Positions 1-6,712 of a stretch of 6,837 nucleotides of DNA are shown piece after piece. The notes beneath the pieces are model-generated. The model saw nothing but the letters and a program-made list of their open reading frames with translations, was not told where the DNA came from and ran no database searches. Where the stretch lies: contig JAHWKQ010000123.1 of NCBI GenBank assembly GCA_019347785.1, positions 1-6,837 of the forward strand, written 5' to 3'. Within the stretch, counting starts at the first letter, position 1. Every line of letters begins with the position of its first letter. The stretch is from Actinomycetota bacterium (lineage in GTDB: Bacteria; Actinomycetota; Nitriliruptoria; Euzebyales; Egibacteraceae). The position numbers were made by a program, and so were the translations under genes.

Positions 1-1725
1 GGCCACCGCCCGCTCCAGCCAGCCGTGCAGCAGCGCGGGGGTCGGCGACGGGCCGCCGGCGCGGTGGAGCAGCTCGGCGAGATGCTCGACGTCGGCGAGC
101 ACCCGGGCGCCGCCGGGCGCGGCCAGCAGCCGTGCGGCGTAGCCCGCGGCGGCGAGGCGGTCCACCAGCGCGGGGACGCCGCGCTGCGCGAGCAGCCGCG
201 CCCAGCTGTGGAGGTCATCGTGCAGCCGCCCCAACTCGTCGCTGCCCGCGGCGGCCAGGTGGTCGCCGGTCCAGCCGACGAAGGGTGTGAGGGCGGCGCG
301 GCGCGCCAGTCCGGCGACGCTCGGCTCCTGCAGCGCCCGCAGCAGCGCCAGCCACTCGCTGGCCGCCTGGGCGTGCAGCACGTTGCCGATCGAGCCGAGC
401 ACCGCCGGCACCCCCGCGTCCGCGAGGCGCCGGTGCATGAGCGCCGCCTGCGCGTTGGTGCGTACGAGCACTGCGACGTCCGCAGCGCGCAGCGGTCGCG
501 GTTCGCCGTCGCCTGCGATCTGCGTCCGCCCGTCATCGAGCAGTGCGGCGGCGACCCGGGCCGCGTCCCGTGAGGCGAGGTCGCGGGCCAGCCCGGCCGG
601 CACGGTGCCGTCTGCGCGCGTCCCCGCGGGCTCGAGCGTGCGGATCTCCAGCGGGGGGTGGGCCTCGCCGATCCAGCGGTCGCCGGTGTGGTGGGGCTGG
701 GCGTGGTGGTAGGCGATCCGCGGGTCGCCGAAGGTCTGTCCCGCGAACAGCGCGTCGCAGGCGGCCAGGTAGGAGGGGTCCGAGCGCCGGTTGGTCACGA
801 GCGCCGCGTGCGCGTCGGCCTCCTCCAGCGCCCGCACGAAGGTGTGGACGTCGCCGCCCCGGAACCCGTAGATCGCCTGCTTCGGATCGCCGACCGCGAA
901 CACGCGCCCGTGGGAGAAGACGTCGGTCAACAACTCCCACTGCAGCTGGTCGGTGTCCTGCAGCTCGTCCACCAGGGCGGCGTCGAAGCGCGCGGCGAGC
1001 GCGGCCCGGACGCGGTCGCCGTCGGTCTCGACCAGCTCGGCCAGCTCGGCCTGCAGGTCGTCGAAGCTCCGTACCCCCGCCGCCAGCCGCCGCTGGCGGG
1101 TGCGCTCCCGCGCCCGCACCGCGAACGCCGCCTGCAGCCCCTCCCTGGTGCGGCCAGACGGCGGCGGCACGATCCGCGCGCGGGGATCGACCAGCGCGGC
1201 CCGCACGATCCGCTCGACGTGCCACGGCGGCGGCATGATCTCGAGCCGCGCGTCGTCGGCCGCGGCGAAGCCCTTCACGTAGAGGTCGTTGATGACCTCG
1301 GCGACGAGGCCGGACTCGTCCTCCAAGAGCGGTGCGCCCCCGCCGCCGAGGACGGCGGCCAGGCACTGCCCGAAGAAGGCATGGATCGTCGTGACCGTCG
1401 CCTGGTCGTAGTCCCGCAGCGCCGCGCGCACTCGCGCCAGCCGCTGCTCGCGGTCGGCGCCGCTGTGCAGCCACCCCACCAGATCATCGCGCGGCGGGCG
1501 GGGGTCGACGACGTCGAGCAGGCGGCGCCGCACCCGCTGGCGCAGCTCCCGCGCCGCATTGCGGGTGAACGTCATCACCGCGATGCGCTCGATCGCGACC
1601 CCGTCGACCGCGACCAGGCGCAGCACCACGCTGGTCAGCGCGTGCGTCTTGCCGGTCCCCGCGCTGGCCTCGAGCACGGTGATGCCAGACACCAGCGGCG
1701 CGGTGGCGTCGAACGGCGAGGTCAT
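1..1725 (-). CDS. recB: RecB helicase subunit, N-terminal part (cut by window edge)
   Basis: RecB is the 3'-5' helicase and nuclease subunit of RecBCD, which unwinds and trims double-strand DNA ends for RecA-dependent repair in the cytoplasm. I translated 575 residues from the ATG at 1725; the frame stays open to base 1, so roughly the C-terminal half, with the nuclease domain, is missing. Visible superfamily 1 helicase motifs: Walker A EASAGTGKTHAL (about 19-30), motif Ia AVMTFTRNAARELRQRV (about 49-65), Walker B DELQDTD (253-259), motif III VGDPKQAIYGFRGGD (about 275-290), and LVTNRRSD (about 308-315). A later stretch ending in ALTPFVGWT is typical of actinobacterial RecB. The start is set by TGATG overlap with the recC stop, which suggests translational coupling. 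Walker A to Walker B is about 230 residues, shorter than I recall for E. coli RecB, so the 1B arm looks reduced. Walker B reads DELQDTD rather than the usual DEFQDTD. The family assignment is very secure. Confidence 0.95.
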   Translation of the reverse strand, partial: MTSPFDATAPLVSGITVLEASAGTGKTHALTSVVLRLVAVDGVAIERIAVMTFTRNAARELRQRVRRRLLDVVDPRPPRDDLVGWLHSGADREQRLARVRAALRDYDQATVTTIHAFFGQCLAAVLGGGGAPLLEDESGLVAEVINDLYVKGFAAADDARLEIMPPPWHVERIVRAALVDPRARIVPPPSGRTREGLQAAFAVRARERTRQRRLAAGVRSFDDLQAELAELVETDGDRVRAALAARFDAALVDELQDTDQLQWELLTDVFSHGRVFAVGDPKQAIYGFRGGDVHTFVRALEEADAHAALVTNRRSDPSYLAACDALFAGQTFGDPRIAYHHAQPHHTGDRWIGEAHPPLEIRTLEPAGTRADGTVPAGLARDLASRDAARVAAALLDDGRTQIAGDGEPRPLRAADVAVLVRTNAQAALMHRRLADAGVPAVLGSIGNVLHAQAASEWLALLRALQEPSVAGLARRAALTPFVGWTGDHLAAAGSDELGRLHDDLHSWARLLAQRGVPALVDRLAAAGYAARLLAAPGGARVLADVEHLAELLHRAGGPSPTPALLHGWLERAVA

Positions 1726-4700
1726 CACCTTCTCCCCAGCCGCTCGGCGTCCAGCAGCGGATCCCACAACCGGCGGGACAGGGCCGCGAAGCGCCCGTCG
1801 GCGGCGAGCACGTCGAACGGCGTGTCCGCCCCGAACACCAGCAGGTGCACGGCTTCGTCGCAGGCCGGGTCGGGACCGAACTCCTCCCCCACCCAGGCGT
1901 CGGCGGCCGCGGCGAGGCCTGCCGCGTCACCGCCGCCACGCGCCGTGGTGGCGTAGGCCTCGGACGGCGTCTCGATCAGCGGCAGCGGCGCCCGCACCAG
2001 CTCGTCGGCGAGGCGGGCGAGGTCGTCCAGGACTGCCCGAGCCTTGTCCGCGGGCGGCGCGGTGAGGCACGACGCCAGCGGTGGCCGCTTGCGATCGGCG
2101 GCATCCCGACCGATCGTCACCGCCCGCCAGCGCCGCTCCGGATGGCATCCCGCCAGCGCCAGCAGCCGCACCCACGCATCGACCCGGTGCCGCGGGTGCA
2201 GCTTCCCGAAGTGCAGCGTCCACATCGTGTCGTCCTGCAGTCCGCCCACCATCCCTGGCAGCAGCGCCCCGTCGGCCGCCTCGACCGCGACCGGCCGCAG
2301 CTCCCCCGCGGTCCGACGGTGGCCGAGCCGACCGGCCAGCCCCAGGTGCTGCTCCACCCACTCGGTGATGGTGGTCCTGGTCAGCCGTTGCAAGCTGCCG
2401 GGCGGCAGCGTGCCCTTGCCTTCCTCGGCGGCGAAGGCCTCCTCCAGCGAGCCGCCCTCTGCGACCGCGCGCAGCACCAGATCGCCGAGCGCCCAGCGCT
2501 CCAGGCCGCCGAGCTCGACGGGGACCGTGTCGTGGGGCAGCTCGCCCTCGTCCTCGATCCAGGTCGCCAGCCCGTGGCGCAGGAAGCGCTTGGCCGGCGT
2601 CTTCAGGACCGCGACGAGGTCGTCGAACGTGGCGAGCGGCCGCGGCAGCCGCTTGAGGGGTGCTGACAGGAACGGCGTCCGTGCGGCCGCCGGCGTCTGG
2701 GCCGCCCGCGCCGCGGCGAGGTGGGTGGGATCGACGCCCCACGCCGGCTTGCTGAACAGCTCGGGGGCGGTGCCGTGCAGCGGGTGCGTGCGGACCAGCT
2801 GGTCGGGCTCCGTGCCGGTCATCGTCGCGACGACCTCGAGCAGCTCATCGACGGGCACGGCCAGCGGGCGCTCTTCCCCCGTCGCCTCATCACGCCCCTG
2901 GCACACCACGATGAGCCGGTCGGTCGCCGACATCACCGCATCGAGCAGCAGCTGGCGGTCCTCGGACCGCACGTCGCGGTCGCCGACCCGCGGATCTGCG
3001 GCCACCAGGTCGTCGCTGTCGGGCTGCGGTGTCCGCGGGAACGCCTCGTCGTCGAGCCCCAGGAGGGCCACGATGCGGTGCGGCACCGACCGCATCGGCA
3101 CCAGCGTGCAGACGGTCAGGTCACCCATCCGGTGGCTGGCACGCGACGGCTGCCCGCGCAGGCGATCCCCCAGCAGGTCACGGACGTCGGCCAGCCCCAG
3201 CGACACCTCTGCGGGCGCCTGCCGCTCCACTTCGTCGAGCACGACCAGCGCCTGGAGGCGGTGCTGCTCGTCGTCGCCGACCGTGAGCGTGAGCTCGTCC
3301 ACCGCGCGGCGCAGCGTCGCCAGCCACCCACCGAGTGGCTGCGTCCCCTCCAGCCCCTCCAGCGTTCGCTGCAGGCGAGCCGCCAGCTCGGCCACCCGGC
3401 CCACCAGGCGGCTGTTGCCCTCCGTCGCGTCGAGCGCGGTCACGCCGCCGCGCGGTCCCGCCTCGGCGTCCAGCGCCACCCCCAGCGCCATGCGGTCGAG
3501 CACCGCGGTGAGCGTGTGCTCGCGGATGCGCCCCACATCGAGGCGCTCGCGGTGGGCCTCGTCCAGTCCCCAGCGGAACCCGCCGTCGCGCAGCCATGCG
3601 ACGACCTCGGCGACGTCCTCGGCGTCGAGACGGAAGCGCCGCCGCACACACGGCTGCTCGAGCAGCTCGACGATCTCGCTGGCGGCGCAGCGGCCGCCGG
3701 CCATCGCCAGCACCTGGGCGAGAACCCGCAGCACGGGGTTGTCCTGCCGCAGGGCCCGGTCGGCCAGGCGGACGCTGAGGTTGGGCAGGTCGCGGTCTCC
3801 TCGCTCGCCCGCGTGACGGTCGCCGAACACCGCCTGCACGTGGGGGGCGAAGGTCTCCACGTCCGGGCACATCACCACGACGTGGCGGGGTTCGAGGGTG
3901 GGATCGGCCGCGAACGCCGCCACCAGCGCGTCGCGGAGCACCTCCACCTGGCGGCGCGGCCCCGCGGCGACGTGCACCGAGATCGTGCCGTCTCGCCCGA
4001 GGCCCGTGGTCGGCGGCCGGTCGGCCACCACGTCGGCCTGGAGGGTGGCGAGCAGCCCTGGGCCGGGCGGGGGGTCGCCGAGGTGGTGGACCTCCGGGGA
4101 GCCGAGCGGCTCGAGCAGCTGCTGCAGCTCGCGCACGTCGCGGGCCCACGAGGCCAGCAAGGGGTGGGTCGGCAGCGCAGCCGCGGGGTCGGCGGCGCGG
4201 GGGGCCGGCAGGCGGATGCTGCCCAGCCCGGCCAGGTCCCCCCGCTCGGCGACCTGCCGCCACAGCGCCGCCGACGGGTGGAGCAGGAACAGGTCGACCC
4301 GCGCGGCGTGCGCCGCGAGCCGGCAGAGGATCGCCAGGTGCGCGCGCGGCAGCGCGGTGAACCCGAACACGGTCACGTGGGACGGCACCCCGGGGGGCGG
4401 GCCGGCCGCCAGCGCCGCGAGGGTCGCGTCGAGCCGGTCGACGTAGGACGGGCCGGCGGTGCGGGCGCAGACCTCGCGGTAGGTCCGCGCCTGCCAGGCG
4501 TGGTGGCCGAGCGGGTTCCCCCGCGGATCGCGGTCGTCGCCGCGCTGCCAGGCGCGCAGCAGCTCGGGGCGGTGGACCGCGTAGCGGTCGAGCAGGTCGG
4601 CGACGTGCCGGGCGCGGGCATACGCGGTGCGGTGGTCGCGGGGCTGCAGCGGCGCCGCCCACGCCTCGTCGCCGTGCTCACGCGCCACCGCCAGGACCTG

Positions 4701-4970
4701 CCACGCGAGGCGCTGGGGCCGCCACACAGCCAGGCCCTCCGCCTGACCTGCCGCCGCCATCACGTCGTCGACCAGGTGCGTCGGAAACGGGAAGGAGACG
4801 CCGGCGCACACGCCGAGCCGGTCGGCGAGCTGCTGCGCCAGCCACCGCTCCATCCCGTGGGAGTGCACGGCGACGCCGACCTGCTCGAAGGGGTCGCGAG
4901 GGCCCCTCAAGAGGTCGGCGAGCGCAGCGACGAGGGCGTCGGCCCGCGCGGCGCGGTGGACGTGCAGCAT
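1725..4970 (-). CDS. recC: RecC subunit of exonuclease V (RecBCD)
   Basis: RecC is the non-catalytic subunit that splits the DNA duplex, scans for Chi and holds RecB and RecD together. The 1081 residues are close to the usual RecC length of about 1100. Seen in order: N-terminus MLHVHRAARADALVAAL and VHSHGMERWLAQQLADRLG, matching the RecC opening; FGFTALPRAHL near 202; RWGLDEAHRERLDVG near 466; CTLVPMRSVPHRIVALLGLD near 620-640, then DEAFPR; and a QLLLDAVMSATDRLIVV block near 670-690. There is no Walker A motif, as expected of the inactive helicase fold. I chose the ATG at 4970 because the family similarity begins there; an in-frame ATG at 5159 would add 63 unrelated residues that overlap the barstar gene in another frame. 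No convincing Shine-Dalgarno precedes this ATG. The stop overlaps the recB start by one base. The frame is intact and the assignment is very secure. Confidence 0.96.
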   Translation of the reverse strand: MLHVHRAARADALVAALADLLRGPRDPFEQVGVAVHSHGMERWLAQQLADRLGVCAGVSFPFPTHLVDDVMAAAGQAEGLAVWRPQRLAWQVLAVAREHGDEAWAAPLQPRDHRTAYARARHVADLLDRYAVHRPELLRAWQRGDDRDPRGNPLGHHAWQARTYREVCARTAGPSYVDRLDATLAALAAGPPPGVPSHVTVFGFTALPRAHLAILCRLAAHAARVDLFLLHPSAALWRQVAERGDLAGLGSIRLPAPRAADPAAALPTHPLLASWARDVRELQQLLEPLGSPEVHHLGDPPPGPGLLATLQADVVADRPPTTGLGRDGTISVHVAAGPRRQVEVLRDALVAAFAADPTLEPRHVVVMCPDVETFAPHVQAVFGDRHAGERGDRDLPNLSVRLADRALRQDNPVLRVLAQVLAMAGGRCAASEIVELLEQPCVRRRFRLDAEDVAEVVAWLRDGGFRWGLDEAHRERLDVGRIREHTLTAVLDRMALGVALDAEAGPRGGVTALDATEGNSRLVGRVAELAARLQRTLEGLEGTQPLGGWLATLRRAVDELTLTVGDDEQHRLQALVVLDEVERQAPAEVSLGLADVRDLLGDRLRGQPSRASHRMGDLTVCTLVPMRSVPHRIVALLGLDDEAFPRTPQPDSDDLVAADPRVGDRDVRSEDRQLLLDAVMSATDRLIVVCQGRDEATGEERPLAVPVDELLEVVATMTGTEPDQLVRTHPLHGTAPELFSKPAWGVDPTHLAAARAAQTPAAARTPFLSAPLKRLPRPLATFDDLVAVLKTPAKRFLRHGLATWIEDEGELPHDTVPVELGGLERWALGDLVLRAVAEGGSLEEAFAAEEGKGTLPPGSLQRLTRTTITEWVEQHLGLAGRLGHRRTAGELRPVAVEAADGALLPGMVGGLQDDTMWTLHFGKLHPRHRVDAWVRLLALAGCHPERRWRAVTIGRDAADRKRPPLASCLTAPPADKARAVLDDLARLADELVRAPLPLIETPSEAYATTARGGGDAAGLAAAADAWVGEEFGPDPACDEAVHLLVFGADTPFDVLAADGRFAALSRRLWDPLLDAERLGRR

Positions 4971-4979
4971 CGACGTCGG

Positions 4980-4985
4980 AGTATG
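4980..4985 (-). promoter_or_regulatory. Possible -10 box of a near-leaderless recC promoter
   Basis: On the minus strand CATACT lies 9 nt before the recC ATG. This fits the TANNNT-like -10 consensus in A2, T3, A4 and T6. A transcript from it would begin at or just before the ATG, which would explain the missing Shine-Dalgarno, and leaderless mRNAs are common in Actinomycetota. No good -35 is visible at 16-19 bp upstream. This is a weak single-element call. Confidence 0.3.
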
Positions 4986-5011
4986 CGGGGAGGGTGTGAC
5001 AGCCCAGTCCG

Positions 5012-5422
5012 TCAGGTGAAGTTCGGTCCGGATCCCACGAGGAAGGTGACGAAGGTCCGATGGTCGGCGAACAGCTGGCGGGAGATCCCCGCGAGGACAT
5101 CTGCGGCCACGATCAGGTCGGCCAGATACCCGTCGAGCATCCGGTCGGCGTGGGTCCACACCAGCGCGATGCGGTCGTCGTCGAGCAGCCAGACGTGGGC
5201 GCGGAGGACGTCGGCGAGGCTGTCCCAGTTCCCGACCTCTTCCCCGTCGAGGACCTGGGCGGATATCTGCTCCAGAAGCGACGCCTCGTCGCGCACGTCT
5301 GCGCCGTCGAGTTCGATGATGGCGAAGCCCGCGTCGGCGAGCACGGTGAGTAGCTCGTCCAAGCGCCCCTGGGCGACGTAGTTGGTGACCGCGAGGCTCG
5401 CGAGCAGGGGCTGGTCAGGCAT
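5012..5422 (-). CDS. Barstar-like immunity protein (RNase inhibitor)
   Basis: This 136-residue acidic cytoplasmic protein resembles barstar, which blocks the active site of barnase-type ribonucleases. The core reads IIELDGADVRDEASLLEQI (about 35-53), followed by the diagnostic NWDSLADVL (65-73). Asn65, Asp67 and Asp71 have the same spacing as barstar Asn33, Asp35 and Asp39; the two aspartates are known barnase contacts. RIALVWTHADRML (84-96) corresponds to the following strand and turn, and TFVTFLVG near 123-130 is the likely last strand. About 30 residues precede the barstar core, a small extension. Its ATG lies inside the last codons of the upstream RNase gene, with an 8 bp overlap and no clear Shine-Dalgarno, so coupled translation is likely. 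The stop is 41 bp before recC. The family call is strong; that it neutralises this particular neighbour is inferred from the pairing. Confidence 0.85.
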   Translation of the reverse strand: MPDQPLLASLAVTNYVAQGRLDELLTVLADAGFAIIELDGADVRDEASLLEQISAQVLDGEEVGNWDSLADVLRAHVWLLDDDRIALVWTHADRMLDGYLADLIVAADVLAGISRQLFADHRTFVTFLVGSGPNFT

Positions 5423-6080
5423 CGTTGACGAACCGATAGGAGTTGTAGTGGTCCGGTGACGCCCACCAGTAGGTCTTCCCGGACACGTTGACCTGCTTGA
5501 TGATGCGGTTCTTCCCCAGCGGCTGCTTCTGGTGGGCCTGCCAGTAGGCCGCGAGATCGGTGGCCGGTCGGGCGTAGTACTCGACGTACCCGCCGGCGCC
5601 CTTCACGCCCGGCAGCAGGCCGCTGTTGTTGTTGTGGGTGGAGCCCCAGCTGTGCTGTGCCAGGCTCTTGTGCTTGGGCAGGTAGATCGGCGTGGTGCCC
5701 GTCTTGGTGGGCCGTTCCTCGTTCAGCCAAGGCATGCCGCTCTGCCAGTCGGCCGGGTCTGGGTTTGCTTTGGCGAGGGTCAGCCCCTCCCGCAGCTCGT
5801 CGCTGAGGCTCGCGGTGTCGGTTCCTGCCCAGCTGTCGGTGGCCCGCGCGGGGTCGAGGGCCTGACGCTCGGCCTGCTCGGCCTGGCTGAGGGCGCTTGC
5901 CTGCTTGTCCCAGTGGCGCTGGACGGTCGGCGCGGCGGCCATCGCGCCGACAGCCCGGTTGCCGGCAAGACGCTGGAGGGACAAGAGGCGGTGCTCGGCG
6001 GGCCCGCTGGTGCCCGGTTCGTACGCCGGGCGTGCAACACCCGCAGGCCGCTGCGGTCGCTGATCGTGTTCGCTCAACAC
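5415..6080 (-). CDS. Barnase-like RNase toxin with LQRLAGNRAV-type N-terminal motif
   Basis: A 221-residue predicted toxin. The N-terminus is hydrophilic with no signal peptide or membrane segment. Residues 35-47 (LQRLAGNRAVGAM) and VQR at 53-55 form a motif I recall from N-termini of actinobacterial DUF4157-type and injection-system-linked (eCIS) proteins. Residues 57-110 look helical and charged; I do not recognise them. The C-terminal part (about 155-221) matches the microbial RNase (barnase/N1) pattern: LPGVKGAGGYVEYYARP, then GKNRIIKQV, then SPDHYNSYRFV. Glu167, Arg192 and His211 align with barnase Glu73, Arg87 and His102 (barnase ends DHYQTF near its histidine). There are no cysteines. 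The adjacent barstar gene independently supports an RNase. The start is GTG at 6080; the TTG one codon later is better spaced from the GAGGGG upstream. AAG, AAC and CAC codons make the C-terminal domain less GC-rich than recC by eye. The RNase call is good; the delivery route is inferred. Confidence 0.8.
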   Translation of the reverse strand: MLSEHDQRPQRPAGVARPAYEPGTSGPAEHRLLSLQRLAGNRAVGAMAAAPTVQRHWDKQASALSQAEQAERQALDPARATDSWAGTDTASLSDELREGLTLAKANPDPADWQSGMPWLNEERPTKTGTTPIYLPKHKSLAQHSWGSTHNNNSGLLPGVKGAGGYVEYYARPATDLAAYWQAHQKQPLGKNRIIKQVNVSGKTYWWASPDHYNSYRFVNDA

Positions 6081-6083
6081 CGG

Positions 6084-6089
6084 CCCCTC
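6084..6089 (-). promoter_or_regulatory. Candidate ribosome binding site of the RNase gene
   Basis: GAGGGG on the minus strand lies 3 nt before the GTG at 6080 and 6 nt before the in-frame TTG at 6077. The spacing favours TTG at 6077 as the true start, making the protein one residue shorter. It is the only recognisable Shine-Dalgarno among the minus-strand genes here. Confidence 0.45.
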
Positions 6090-6151
6090 ACGAGTGGGCC
6101 GCCAGTACCGACGGCTCGAGCATCCCCCGCCGATGTGGTCGGGGACGGCGG

Positions 6152-6180
6152 ATCGTGGAGCGCCTGGGGTCTGGTGTCAA
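6152..6180 (-). promoter_or_regulatory. Candidate promoter of the RNase-barstar operon
   Basis: On the minus strand a perfect TTGACA (6175-6180) is followed after exactly 17 bp by CACGAT (6152-6157), which keeps the key A2, A5 and T6 of the -10 consensus. Transcription would begin near 6145, giving a leader of about 65 nt before the GTG. It lies between the end of the upstream remnant and the toxin, so the toxin has its own promoter. No operator-like repeat is evident within it. Confidence 0.5.
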
Positions 6181-6214
6181 CCGCCCGCCTGCTCGTGGTG
6201 GGGCCGGGAGCCGC

Positions 6215-6352
6215 TCAGGCCTGGACCGTCACGCGGACCACGGCGAAGCTGTCGCCCTCCGTGCCCAACCATTCCAGCCACACGGCATGCTCGCCCGGCT
6301 CGAGGGCCGAGTTCGTGGCCGTGACGCCCCAACCCCGCCGACGGTTCCTGCA
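6215..6352 (-). pseudogene. Short coding-like remnant, unknown C-terminal fragment
   Basis: The last 37 or so codons of a minus-strand frame ending at TGA 6215-6217 read like a real protein tail: GVTATNSALEPGEHAVWLEW, then LGTEGDSFAVVRVTVQA. Nearly every codon ends in G or C, and hydrophobic residues alternate as in beta strands. Upstream of about 6352 the same frame becomes Arg/Pro-rich and uses TTA, GCT, GCA and CAA, so the coding character fades without a sensible start. In-frame starts exist (ATG at 6427, 70 residues), but the codon evidence does not support them. I infer a truncated C-terminal beta-sandwich-like domain of unknown family. It could also be a very short real gene or chance. 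Confidence 0.35.
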
Positions 6353-6421
6353 GGTCTTCGTCGGCCGCACGCCCCGCGCCCTCCGCGGTTGTGCGCTGCG
6401 AGCAGCGGGTAAGCCGTGCTC

Positions 6422-6505
6422 ATGCATATAAGCAACACCGTTTGGACCATCGTTGGCGTGTTGCTCGCGATCATCCTGCTCCTTTACCTGGTGCAGATGC
6501 TCTGA
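6422..6505 (+). CDS. Tiny single-pass membrane protein
   Basis: From the ATG at 6422 the frame encodes 27 residues, MHISNTVWTIVGVLLAIILL followed by LYLVQML, and ends at TGA 6503-6505. A polar N-terminus (His, Ser, Asn, Thr) precedes about 20 uncharged hydrophobic residues, the form of a single transmembrane helix. Most codons end in G or C. An in-frame TAA at 6410-6412 limits upstream extension, so the only longer option is GTG at 6416 (29 residues). That GTG sits 6 nt after GGG at 6407-6409, a weak ribosome site better placed for GTG than ATG. It is too small for ordinary gene calling. No family is recognised; small hydrophobic proteins with a TxWTIVG-like opening are plausible in Actinomycetota. 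Function is unknown. Confidence 0.55.
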   Translation: MHISNTVWTIVGVLLAIILLLYLVQML

Positions 6506-6566
6506 GCGCCACGCGCCACCTCCCGCCGCTCCCCCACGACACGACGAATCTTCCATTACGCTGAGT

Positions 6567-6592
6567 GCAGTGCTCACCATAGGATGCACTGC
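6567..6592. repeat. Inverted repeat, 7 bp arms
   Basis: GCAGTGC (6567-6573) and GCACTGC (6586-6592) are perfect inverted arms around a 12 nt spacer. No T-run follows on either strand, so it is not a standard terminator. It could be an operator or chance. Confidence 0.3.
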
Positions 6593-6624
6593 CCTGCTGG
6601 TGTAGAGAGAACCGTGCTACGACC

Positions 6625-6640
6625 GCTTGCCGAGGCAAGC
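6625..6640. repeat. Short perfect hairpin
   Basis: GCTTGC, loop CGAG, GCAAGC: a 6 bp stem with a tetraloop. It lies 120 bp after the tiny ORF and about 110 bp before the tRNA. No U-run follows, so if it ends transcripts from the tiny ORF it would be an atypical terminator. Confidence 0.3.
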
Positions 6641-6712
6641 ACGAGCGCCGTTAGCCAGGTGTGGCCCCGGGGTGGCGCACCATGGCGTCCCTCGAGCACC
6701 CGATGGCGATGC

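Larger units (their letters stand above)
6081..6421. other. Stretch without a confident gene between RNase and tiny ORF
   Basis: About 340 bases that hold the RNase leader (6081 to about 6145), its candidate promoter, and a short coding-like remnant on the minus strand (6215 to about 6352). The rest, about 6353-6415, shows nothing I can name. The plus-strand frames across this stretch are rich in Arg, Pro and Ala and look like noise. Confidence 0.6.

Noticed and set aside
658..1956. 432-residue plus-strand frame opposite recB
   Set aside because: Antisense shadow of recB with no recognisable motif.
4971..5159. 63-residue N-terminal extension of recC
   Set aside because: Pro/Arg-rich, unrelated to RecC, and overlaps the barstar coding sequence out of frame; family similarity begins at the ATG at 4970.
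2721..5381. 886-residue plus-strand frame opposite recC
   Set aside because: Very long but low-complexity (Arg, Gly, Ala, His) and fully antisense to recC, whose family motifs are clear. GC-rich codon bias opens antisense frames.
5532..6431. 299-residue plus-strand frame opposite the RNase
   Set aside because: Antisense of the RNase gene, with no domain pattern; the minus-strand reading has catalytic motifs and a partner gene.
6353..6589. Upstream part of the 124-residue minus-strand frame
   Set aside because: Codon use is irregular and the composition is noisy; it overlaps the plus-strand membrane ORF. Only the last part (6215 to about 6352) looks coding.
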